The position numbers and the translations under genes were made by a program. A DNA stretch of 7,699 bases, from NCBI GenBank assembly GCA_031411935.1, contig JANOBY010000520.1, positions 1 through 7,699 of the forward strand. Direction: 5' to 3'. This document shows, piece after piece, positions 1 through 5,831 of this stretch (the first letter of the stretch is position 1; each line of letters opens with the position of its first letter). This stretch comes from JAQGHR01 sp031411935 (GTDB lineage Bacteria > Planctomycetota > Planctomycetia > Isosphaerales > Isosphaeraceae). Under the pieces are notes generated by a model. The model was not told where the DNA came from. It saw only the letters and a list, made by a program, of their open reading frames with translations, and did no database searches.

Positions 1-891
1 GGCCGCCTGGGTCGGGCAGGTGCCCCCGATGTAGATTGGACGCCGAGGTTTGAGGACCCCGAGTTCGACCTCTTTGTACTGGTCCCAATGGCTGGCTGAG
101 AGCGGCTCTAGAGGTTCCGAGAGCTCTCGGATCACCGGTGACGCCCGAGAGGTGGTGATGTCGAGCAAGTCGCCGATCCGGAGCAGGATCGTGCAGAATA
201 GCATATTGACCGTCGTGTTCCTGACTTGGATTTCTGTCTTGTAAAGCTCCGAGCCGGAGATCTCTTCACGCCGGAGGGTGTGCCCGACGCAGATCGCCGA
301 GAGCTTACGGGTAAGCTCGGCGTCGCCGCCGGTGAGCTTCAAAGTGTCAAAAAGTTGTTCGTCCAAGACAAATGCACAACGCACGCCATGCCGCGCGCGG
401 ATATGTTCGGCTACGATGACTCGGAATAGCCCGTGCCGGTCGTCCGCCGAGGCCAAGTCGATGCCAAGCTGCCGGCAAACAGCGGCTTTCGTTGCCGTGT
501 ACTCATCGCTCTTAAGAAGCGAGCCTATCTCCCTCTCGCTGACGACCATGCCGATGTCGTGGGCGAGAGCGCCGGCAATCAGGAGGTACAGCTCGACGGG
601 GGTCAGCTTCGCGACCTGCTTCTCGCTCAGTAGGCTAGACATATTGTTGACGACACGGCACGAGTGAGCCATAGAATGATCTGTATACGTATAGAAATAT
701 CGTCGTATATCGCTCAGGACAGCTTGCATCGTCTCGAGCGAGGCGTCGATCAGACCACGGAGCTCCATCGACAGTGCATGCTTCTTACGAGCACGCTTGT
801 CCAGTTCGCGATATAATTTGCTATCCAGAATGAGGTCTTTCAACGATTGGACTCCGACCATGCCCGCCGTCGCATGGGGTGTTCTGAGCAT
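1..891 (-). CDS. HD-domain phosphohydrolase (HD-CE-like), 3' end outside window
   Basis: The minus-strand frame is open for 297 codons from an ATG at 891-889 to the left edge, so the C-terminus is missing. Visible HD-superfamily signature, numbered from that ATG: YTDHSMAH at 69-76 (H72, H76), the diagnostic LAHDIGM with H111-D112, EHIRARH with H163 and H168, ICVGH with H204, and RIGDLLD at 238-244 near the end of the core. This order, followed by SRASP and a SASHW segment, matches what I know of the HD-CE type of metal-dependent phosphohydrolase, often found alone or fused to an Hsp90-like ATPase domain in conflict or stress loci. The substrate is unknown; a nucleotide or phosphoester is the family expectation. 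The start is uncertain: the ATG at 889-891 directly follows an in-frame TAG and lacks a clear ribosome site, and ATG 859-861 (Met11), after a weak GGCGGG, is an alternative. Base composition is lower in GC than the neighbours (25 G+C in 661-720), suggesting recent acquisition. Confidence 0.85.
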   Translation of the reverse strand, partial: MLRTPHATAGMVGVQSLKDLILDSKLYRELDKRARKKHALSMELRGLIDASLETMQAVLSDIRRYFYTYTDHSMAHSCRVVNNMSSLLSEKQVAKLTPVELYLLIAGALAHDIGMVVSEREIGSLLKSDEYTATKAAVCRQLGIDLASADDRHGLFRVIVAEHIRARHGVRCAFVLDEQLFDTLKLTGGDAELTRKLSAICVGHTLRREEISGSELYKTEIQVRNTTVNMLFCTILLRIGDLLDITTSRASPVIRELSEPLEPLSASHWDQYKEVELGVLKPRRPIYIGGTCPTQAA

Positions 892-909
892 CTAGCGCTG
901 GCCCAGATC

Positions 910-938
910 ATTCTACAGCAGCACGTACTCGACGGTAA
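910..938 (-). promoter_or_regulatory. Candidate promoter with overlapping 11-bp palindrome upstream of the HD gene
   Basis: Read on the minus strand, TAGAAT (915-910) is a five-of-six match to a sigma-70 type -10 box. Exactly 17 nt upstream is TTACCG (938-933), a poor (three-of-six) -35. The -35 lies inside the perfect palindrome ACGGT-A-ACCGT at 932-942, which could be an operator. Transcription would start about 12-15 nt before the upstream ATG or about 45 nt before the internal ATG, favouring the internal start. This is inference from sequence only. Confidence 0.35.
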
Positions 939-1080
939 CCGTTCACGCCCTGGTTTTTCGGGCTTCGTCGGGAGGGTCTTTCTCGGCGGGTAAATTTCGG
1001 CGATACCGGTGAGAAGTCCTTCGACTTCACGGCACAGCGGGGGATAAAGGGGCAGGGCCAGCGCACATTAAATTGGGGCG

Positions 1081-1258
1081 GAAAAGGGGACGGAGGGAAT
1101 GAGAGGGAAAAAGGGGAGGAGGGAAAAAGGGGACATTCTACTTTTCAAAAGTAGGGTCAGAAAAGGGGACGGAGGGAATAAATTGACCCTCTAAATTCCT
1201 CAGTCCCCTTTGCCTATTCGTTCCCTTTTCCTATTCCATTTCCTCCGTCCCCATTTTC
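1081..1258. repeat. Purine-rich nested inverted-repeat (REP/BIME-like) element
   Basis: A 20-bp sequence beginning GAAAAGGGGACGGAGGG occurs identically at 1081-1100 and 1160-1179, and a close inverted copy (complement GGGGACGGAGGAAAT) lies at 1238-1251. Arms of roughly 50 nt (about 1082-1134 and 1204-1258) form an imperfect inverted repeat. Between them sit a perfect 8-bp-arm palindrome (CTACTTTT-C-AAAAGTAG, 1138-1154) and a second inverted pair, AGGGTCA (1153-1159) with TGACCCT (1184-1190). The plus strand from 1081 to about 1134 is almost entirely purine. GGGGAC-type motifs with nested palindromes resemble the non-autonomous REP elements mobilised by Y1 (IS200/REP-associated) transposases; no transposase is present here, so the class assignment is inference. 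Confidence 0.7.
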
Positions 1259-1314
1259 TACGCACGGCCTGGTCCATGACGGGTAGGGCGTGACCGTGGA
1301 AACCCTGGGGGGGG

Positions 1315-1337
1315 CGAAGCTCCTCGGGCGAGCTTCG
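1315..1337 (-). terminator. Hairpin downstream of the BON gene, possible terminator
   Basis: CGAAGCTC (1315-1322) pairs perfectly with GAGCTTCG (1330-1337) around a 7-nt loop. It begins 63 nt beyond the BON stop on the minus strand. After the stem the transcript enters a C-run rather than a U-run, so it is not a textbook intrinsic terminator; it could equally be a 3'-end stabilising hairpin. Confidence 0.45.
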
Positions 1338-1400
1338 TCCGCAATTCTTCGCCTTCGGGAACTCCTCGCTCCGACGTCCTGGCTGGGACGGGCTCGAGAA

Positions 1401-2030
1401 TCACCGGACCACGCGGGTTCCCGAGGTCACTCCGGTGGGCACCGGTTCCGAGGAGATGGCGTCGATGGTGCGCGTGGCGCTTCCCACCGCGAGCTGGTCG
1501 ATGACCGACTCGACGCCCCTCGTGTCGCGGGTGAGTGCGACGGCCCGGTCCTTGTTCGCGGCGTCGGGAACCTGACCAATCAGGATGGCCTTGCCGTCCT
1601 CCTCGATCTTCACGACGATCCCCTCGGCCGCCACCCGCTTGTCCTGCCAGAGGCGATTCTCGATCTGCCGGACCAGCCCGAGGCTGCGGACCGAGGAGCG
1701 GTCGTTCGTCACGCACTCGCGAATCGAGGCCACCGCGTACCGGTACCCGCGGGCGATCGTGCCGCAGGCCCCCTTGACCCCGCCCATCATGCTTTCGTCC
1801 TCGCCGTAGCGATCGGTCCCGCCCCCGGCCCACGCCCCGAACAGCAGGCCGATCCCCAGCCAGAGGAGGGCCCGTCGGGCTCTCTGGAGGAAGCCAAGGC
1901 GCGTGACCGCCCTCCATTTCGCGGATTCGTTCTCTCGGGTCGTCTCGCTCAATGGATCTCCTTTCGGGTCACGCTCGGGGGCGTCGGGACCTCGAAGCGG
2001 ATCCGAGGTCGCCACGCCGGGCATTGTCAT
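1401..2030 (-). CDS. Membrane-anchored BON-domain protein
   Basis: A 209-residue protein. Residues 1-50 are charged and probably cytoplasmic. One hydrophobic segment at about 54-68 (ALLWLGIGLLFGAWAGG) serves as an anchor or uncleaved signal. Residues about 119-183 form a BON domain: an amphipathic helix (LVRQIENRLWQDKRV), a strand pair around VVKIEEDGKAILIGQV, then a helix and final strand, AVALTRDTRGVESVIDQLAV. BON domains bind phospholipid or other envelope surfaces in OsmY, secretins and channels; the partner of this one cannot be told. The start is supported by GGAAAG about 7 nt upstream of the ATG. It is the last of three leftward genes, 65 nt after the small membrane protein, so co-transcription with that gene is plausible. 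Confidence 0.8.
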   Translation of the reverse strand: MTMPGVATSDPLRGPDAPERDPKGDPLSETTRENESAKWRAVTRLGFLQRARRALLWLGIGLLFGAWAGGGTDRYGEDESMMGGVKGACGTIARGYRYAVASIRECVTNDRSSVRSLGLVRQIENRLWQDKRVAAEGIVVKIEEDGKAILIGQVPDAANKDRAVALTRDTRGVESVIDQLAVGSATRTIDAISSEPVPTGVTSGTRVVR

Positions 2031-2095
2031 AATCTTTCCGGCGGAGCGTCACAAGGCGGGGATCGGCGAGAAATGGCGGAGGCCACGAGGCGGTG

Positions 2096-2362
2096 TCAGT
2101 TGAACTTATCCTGGCGCCCTATCTTCTGGACGTCACTCCATGTTTCCCCGTCGGCGTTTCCTGCGAGGCGATCGAAGGACCGCGACCGCAGGGCCCAGAT
2201 CACGGCCGGCAGGACGCACATCAGGTGGAGCGCGAACCAGATCCCGAAGATCTCCCCGGGCACCCTGGGGATGCCCCGACTCGCCGCCAGGGCCAGGGCC
2301 GCCCGGATCAGGCACGACTCGATCGCCACCGCCACCATGAGCCGCCTGATCGTGACCTTCAT
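2096..2362 (-). CDS. Small two-helix membrane protein, function unknown
   Basis: I chose the ATG at 2360-2362 because GGAG lies about 11 nt upstream and because the protein then begins MKVTIRRLMVAVAI, a start I associate with many small planctomycete membrane proteins. The frame stays open a further 54 codons upstream, but that extension is proline- and arginine-rich and lacks features. The 88-residue product has two hydrophobic segments, about residues 8-28 and 38-58, with a positively charged N-terminus and a polar, charged C-terminal tail ending QDKFN. That topology puts both termini on the same side, likely the cytoplasm. No enzymatic motif is visible. It lies between the glycosyltransferase (200 nt upstream) and the BON gene (65 nt downstream) on the same strand. 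Confidence 0.65.
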   Translation of the reverse strand: MKVTIRRLMVAVAIESCLIRAALALAASRGIPRVPGEIFGIWFALHLMCVLPAVIWALRSRSFDRLAGNADGETWSDVQKIGRQDKFN

Positions 2363-2562
2363 CTCGCTGGGTCTCCGGCCCATGGGCCGAGACGATAGGA
2401 CGTGATTCCGCGGAATCTCGCCGGATCCGGCCAGGGGTGAAGGGCCGTTTTCTCTCTCTCGCCGGTCTTGAGGACGAAAGGCGGGGATGACTCTCCAGGG
2501 AGGGGAAACGCCCGACGCCTCCACGGAGGGTCAACCGGGAATCGCCGTCGCCCGGAGGGCCG

Positions 2563-3678
2563 TCAGGGGCGGCGTGCTGGGCCGGTGGCGAGTTTCTCGA
2601 CGCTCAGACGGCGGTTGGTGGCGACCTGCTGCGCGAGGTTGGGGGGGAGGTTGCCCCGGGCGAGCAGGCGGTCGGCGACGGCGATGGCCTCGTCGTGGTC
2701 CTCGGTGTAGTAGAGGGTCACGCCGTATTCCAGCTCCAGCAGGTAGTCGTAGATCGTCCGCCCGACGAACAGGCGGCGGGGGTCGGGCCGGGGCGTTTGG
2801 AGGGCGCGGCGGAAGAACATCTGCGCGGTGTGGAACTCGCGCAGGGCCTGGTAGTGCATGCCGATCATGTAGAGCGGCTCGGCGCGGTCGGGCGAGCGTT
2901 CGAAGGCGGTGAGGTAGGCCGCCAGGACCTCGGGCCAGGGGTCGCCCCGGCGCTCCTTGAGGGCCCCGATCTGGTAGAGCGAGTACCACCGCTCCTCGGC
3001 CCATCCGCCCAGGGCGGTCCTTCGCTGGTAGTTGCGGATGGCGAGGTCCAGGTCCCCGGCGTCGCGGTAGCTCTGGGCGAGGTAGAACACGTTGCGGGGG
3101 TCGTTGGGCTCCTCCAGGAGGCTCTTCTCCAGCAGGAGCGCGTCGCGACGGTAGGTCAGCGGGTCGTGGGCGCGGGCCCCGTCGTGCGTGACGATCGTGC
3201 GGAGGCCGCCCAGGTGGGCCTCGGTGCGGGCCTCGGGACAGGTGAGGTACTCGTGCAGGACGCCCCGGTACGCCCAGGGCAGGGCGCTGCGGACGATCTG
3301 CTTGCGGTGGTAGGTGGTCGATCCGTAGTCGACCGTCACGTCGTAGGAGTCGGCCACGAGGCGAGGCCTGGCGAAGCCCTGGTCGAGGGCCAGGGTCTCG
3401 TCGGCGTCGATGGTGAAGGTGTACGCACCGTGGCCCCGGGCGGCATTCAGGACCTCGTTGCGGTTGTGGGCGAAGTCCACCCAGGGGCGCTGGAGGAGCA
3501 TCCCCGGCACGTCGCCTAGGGTCTCGCGGATGAGGTCCTGGGTGCCGTCGGTCGAGCCGGTGTCGGCGATCACCCACGAGTCGATGAAGGGGCGGACCGA
3601 CTCCAGGCAGCGGCGGATCACCGGGGCCTCGTCCTTGACGATCATGCCGAGACAGATGGTCGAATCCTGGGCGTTCAT
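2563..3678 (-). CDS. TPR-containing family 2 glycosyltransferase (SunS-like)
   Basis: A 371-residue protein. Residues 6-100 form a GT-A fold of family GT2: STICLGMIVKDEAPVIRRCLESV at the N-terminus, the nucleotide-binding ADTGSTDGT at 38-46, AHNRNEVL at 70-77, and the metal-binding D91-A-D93 within TIDADE. WAYRGVLHEYL at 135-145 resembles the conserved acceptor-side HE motif. Residues about 190-345 are tetratricopeptide-like helical pairs (NVFYLAQSYRDAGDLDLAIRNYQ, LYMIGMHYQALREFHTAQMFFRRAL). This layout is that of the SunS-like TPR glycosyltransferases, which transfer sugar from a nucleotide donor to a peptide or glycan. It has no signal peptide or membrane helix, so it is cytoplasmic. The start is set by GGAGAGG, 3 nt before the ATG; an upstream extension to 3858 is low-complexity and rejected. 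It is divergent from the collagen-like gene. Confidence 0.88.
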   Translation of the reverse strand: MNAQDSTICLGMIVKDEAPVIRRCLESVRPFIDSWVIADTGSTDGTQDLIRETLGDVPGMLLQRPWVDFAHNRNEVLNAARGHGAYTFTIDADETLALDQGFARPRLVADSYDVTVDYGSTTYHRKQIVRSALPWAYRGVLHEYLTCPEARTEAHLGGLRTIVTHDGARAHDPLTYRRDALLLEKSLLEEPNDPRNVFYLAQSYRDAGDLDLAIRNYQRRTALGGWAEERWYSLYQIGALKERRGDPWPEVLAAYLTAFERSPDRAEPLYMIGMHYQALREFHTAQMFFRRALQTPRPDPRRLFVGRTIYDYLLELEYGVTLYYTEDHDEAIAVADRLLARGNLPPNLAQQVATNRRLSVEKLATGPARRP

Positions 3679-3955
3679 CGTCCTCTCCGGTCGTTCCCCG
3701 GGGCTCGCCCGCGGCGTCTGTGTGTCCGTCGACGGGCCGCGCGGGGGGTCCGTGAGAGACCATAGGACGTCCCACGCCCGAGGGGGAACGGATCGTCGAA
3801 ATTCTTCCTTCTCGAGGCCAACGAGCATGAAATGATCCGAAGATCTTCGCCCGTGCACGTCTTCTTGCCGGATGACGTTCTAGGGTTCTTACACTTCATC
3901 CCATCTCGATGAATGGGGGGGAGCCCACACGATTCGACAACCCAGGGTCACCACC
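3679..3955. promoter_or_regulatory. Divergent intergenic region between glycosyltransferase and collagen-like gene
   Basis: These 277 nt must hold the promoters of both flanking genes. On the plus side, TTGCCG (3865-3870) and TACACT (3890-3895) are box-like but 19 nt apart, so this is only a weak candidate. The leader contains TTCATC (3895-3900) paired with GATGAA (3908-3913), and an alternative pairing CCCAT (3900-3904) with ATGGG (3913-3917); the two stems are mutually exclusive. The ribosome site of the collagen-like gene is weak (AGGG, about 9 nt from the ATG). Confidence 0.35.
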
Positions 3956-5365
3956 ATGAAGAAGCGACCGAGCGTCAAATACCGGGCGAATTTCCAGGGA
4001 GCACTCGAACCTCGCGTGGTCCTGAGCGGGGTGGACCCGCTGATCAGGACGGCCATGCTCGCGGCCGAGGTCCAGCCGTGGGCACCGCGCCACGCCCAGA
4101 TTCGAAACCTGCTGCACACGCAGTCGAAGCCGGGCGGTTCGGCGTCCGCCCTGAACTTGTCGGCGGACCCCTCGGCCACGCCGGTCATCGTGTACCGGGG
4201 CCGGATCGCCGGCGTGACCAGCGGCGAGGTCACGCTCACGTTCCGCGTGTACGATCGCAGCCGGACCAGCGTGCTCTTCCAGGAGACGCAGACGGTGGCG
4301 GTCAGCCGCCGGACGTTCAACGTGTCGCTCGGCTCGGCCACTCCGGGCGGCATCCCGCCCGGCCTCTACGCCAAGGGCTCGGCCCGATTTGTGACCTACA
4401 CCCGCGAGGGCTCCTCTCGCGTGAGCGGGACCGGGCGGATCCAGCCGGTCAACCGGACGTACGCGATCCTCCCCGGCCCTCCGGGGGCCACCGGCGCCGC
4501 AGGTCCCATCGGGGCGACCGGAGCCTCGGGGCCCAACGGGGCGAACGGCCAGAACGGCCTTGACGGGCTCAACGGCGCGACCGGAGCCACCGGGGCCGCA
4601 GGCGAACTGGGCGCCACAGGAGCCATCGGGGCGACCGGGGCCACAGGAGCGACGGGTGCCACAGGGGCCGCAGGGTCCACCGGAGCCGATGGCGCCACGG
4701 GGGCCGATGGAGCGACGGGAGCCACGGGGGCCGATGGTGTGACTGGGTCCCCTGGAGTCGATGGCGCGACGGGAGCCACCGGCGCTACGGGTGTGACTGG
4801 GTCCCCTGGAGTCGATGGCGCGACGGGAGCCACCGGCGCTACGGGCGATCCCGGTGCCACGGGGGCCACCGGAGCCACGGGTGCGACCGGGGCCACCGGT
4901 GCGGCCGGCACGGGCGGACTCAATGCCAGCGACGCGATCTTTTCCGCGGCCTCAAATGCGGCCTATACGGGGATCGTGTCCGCCTATACCCCCGTGGACT
5001 CGGCCTCGGCCACGGCCACGACGTTCATCATCCAGTCGGTCGGCGACAAGATTTTCGTGATGGGCGACATCAACAACATCACGCTCACAGGTCTCGCCAG
5101 TTCGCAGACCCTCAACCTGGCGATGGTCGTCGAGATCAACGGCACGGTACAGACGAGCCCCAACGGCATCCAGACCACCGTGGCTCTCACCAACGTGGGC
5201 ACCTTCCAGGTCTCGTTGAGCGGCGTGATCGACGGCTTCGCGGCAGGCGACATCGTCAAGGTCTACTTCGCCAACACCAATGCGATGGCCCTGGTCGGGT
5301 CAACGATCACCTTCGGGAACGTGATGACCACGGCGATTTACATCCCCGCCCCGGCGGTCGGCTAA
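3956..5365 (+). CDS. Collagen-like surface protein with LEPR motif and C-terminal beta domain
   Basis: A 469-residue protein. Residues 1-25 are basic and end in ALEPRVVLSG, the LEPR-x-L-S type N-terminal motif seen on planctomycete exported proteins; there is no ordinary hydrophobic signal peptide, so export would depend on that motif. Residues about 70-170 are beta-rich (VIVYRGRIAG, EVTLTFRVYD, RTFNVSLGS). Residues 174-320 are 49 uninterrupted Gly-X-Y triplets, 23 of them Gly-Ala-Thr, with only five prolines. Residues about 322-469 are a second beta-rich domain (KIFVMGDINNITL, TFQVSLSGVIDGF, GDIVKVYFANT) that could be a trimerising jelly-roll head such as C1q/TNF or BclA-type; that fold is inferred from strand pattern only. 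The expected product is a trimeric fibre on the cell surface. The Thr-rich stalk is a plausible O-glycosylation target, and a glycosyltransferase is encoded divergently. No cysteines are present. Confidence 0.88.
   Translation: MKKRPSVKYRANFQGALEPRVVLSGVDPLIRTAMLAAEVQPWAPRHAQIRNLLHTQSKPGGSASALNLSADPSATPVIVYRGRIAGVTSGEVTLTFRVYDRSRTSVLFQETQTVAVSRRTFNVSLGSATPGGIPPGLYAKGSARFVTYTREGSSRVSGTGRIQPVNRTYAILPGPPGATGAAGPIGATGASGPNGANGQNGLDGLNGATGATGAAGELGATGAIGATGATGATGATGAAGSTGADGATGADGATGATGADGVTGSPGVDGATGATGATGVTGSPGVDGATGATGATGDPGATGATGATGATGATGAAGTGGLNASDAIFSAASNAAYTGIVSAYTPVDSASATATTFIIQSVGDKIFVMGDINNITLTGLASSQTLNLAMVVEINGTVQTSPNGIQTTVALTNVGTFQVSLSGVIDGFAAGDIVKVYFANTNAMALVGSTITFGNVMTTAIYIPAPAVG
4475..4915 (+). 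repeat. Gly-X-Y coding repeat (49 triplets)
   Basis: A 9-nt-periodic coding repeat specifying collagen triplets without interruption. The third positions of Gly codons vary (GGC, GGG, GGA, GGT), so most of the array is old and diverged at DNA level even though the peptide is uniform. Its reverse strand encodes long PVAPVAP shadows that are not genes. Confidence 0.9.
4736..4843 (+). repeat. Perfect 54-bp tandem duplication within the collagen stalk
   Basis: Two identical 54-bp units (4736-4789 and 4790-4843) each encode GVTGSPGVDGATGATGAT. Identity continues two bases past the second unit. Because synonymous sites are unchanged while the rest of the array is diverged, the duplication looks recent and the stalk length may vary between strains. 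Confidence 0.92.
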
Positions 5366-5655
5366 AGCGCTTTGTCGGCATCAGGAAAATCCAACCTCGA
5401 CCTCTCGGATGGGAGAATCTCGAGTCGTGAGCATCGGGGCTGGGGCGAGTCCATCGCCCTGGCCCTGAAATCGCAAACGGGTCGGCGACCATTGATTCAT
5501 GAATGGCATCCACACGCTTTTTCTTGTTCCCTCTGCGGGATCAGGGTGTTGCTTTTTGTCACAGGGCTTGCGACGGCGACTGCGCGCGAGGTATTTATCG
5601 CCTCCGACGCAAGTTCTGCGTTTTGATGCCGTGATCCATCACATCTCTTGTTCTG

Positions 5656-5672
5656 ATCGACCCGGGGTCGAT
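5656..5672. promoter_or_regulatory. 17-bp perfect palindrome, candidate operator
   Basis: ATCGACCC-G-GGGTCGAT has 8-bp arms around a single central base. It lies 160 nt upstream of the PEP-CTERM start codon. The dyad length suits a dimeric repressor or activator site, but no copy elsewhere in the window supports that reading. Confidence 0.4.
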
Positions 5673-5698
5673 TGGCCCCGCGTCGCGGCGATCGTCGC

Positions 5699-5762
5699 GT
5701 GATCCTCGCTGCGGGCCACCGACCCCGGCTTCGTAGCCCCTTCGCCGGTGGCTGTTGATCAC
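5699..5762 (+). promoter_or_regulatory. Nested stem-loop in the leader of the PEP-CTERM gene
   Basis: Three coaxial helices can form: GTGATC (5699-5704) with GATCAC (5757-5762), GCCACCG (5715-5721) with CGGTGGC (5746-5752), and GGCT (5727-5730) with AGCC (5735-5738) capped by TCGT. A further small hairpin, GTGG/CCAC, lies at 5776-5789. The structure ends 69 nt before the ATG. It does not match a riboswitch class that I recognise; it could be a 5'-leader element or a late terminator of the upstream gene. Confidence 0.4.
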
Positions 5763-5831
5763 TTACCAGGCCCTTGTGGGAGAGTCCACGGCAACAGGAT
5801 CGACGACCCTAGCCCAGAGGGGGAACCTTCG

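Larger units (their letters stand above)
892..1400. other. Gene-free interval with repeat debris
   Basis: No convincing reading frame was found on either strand. From left to right it holds the HD-gene promoter candidate, about 130 nt of featureless sequence, the purine-rich inverted-repeat element, and a hairpin beyond the stop of the BON gene. The plus-strand frame entering at 1290 is antisense to the BON gene and was not taken as coding. Confidence 0.6.
5366..5831. other. Intergenic region between the two exported-protein genes
   Basis: No convincing gene. A frame at about 5372-5626 on the plus strand lacks a good start, ribosome site or recognisable sequence. The region holds AAAGCGCTTT overlapping the upstream stop (5364-5373), an imperfect palindrome around ATTCATGAAT (5495-5504), a weak hairpin ACGCA/TGCGT followed by TTT (5607-5624) that could end the collagen-like transcript, a 17-bp palindrome and a larger stem-loop before the next gene. 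Confidence 0.55.

Noticed and set aside
278..667. Plus-strand frame of 129 codons at the left end
   Set aside because: It is antisense to the HD gene, where conserved histidines and aspartates fix the coding strand.
1081..1258. CRISPR array
   Set aside because: There are only two exact 20-bp copies with an inverted third, no regular spacers, and no cas gene.
1290..2405. Long plus-strand frame of 371 codons
   Set aside because: It lies antisense to the BON and small membrane genes, shows no domain, and is explained by GC-rich third positions on the opposite strand.
2695..3519. Plus-strand frame of 274 codons
   Set aside because: It is antisense to the glycosyltransferase, whose motifs are unmistakable.
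2531..3775. Minus-strand frame of 414 codons overlapping the glycosyltransferase
   Set aside because: It is a frame-shifted shadow rich in Pro and Arg with no recognisable motif.
3679..3858. Upstream extension of the glycosyltransferase to an ATG at 3858
   Set aside because: The extra 60 residues precede the GT2 fold, are low complexity, and the ATG at 3676-3678 has a strong GGAGAGG site.
4396..4923. Minus-strand frame coding PVAPVAP repeats
   Set aside because: It is the antisense shadow of the Gly-X-Y repeat; it has no start context and no domain beyond the mirrored periodicity.
5372..5626. Possible small plus-strand gene after the collagen-like gene
   Set aside because: No ATG or ribosome site, mixed codon bias, and no recognisable sequence.
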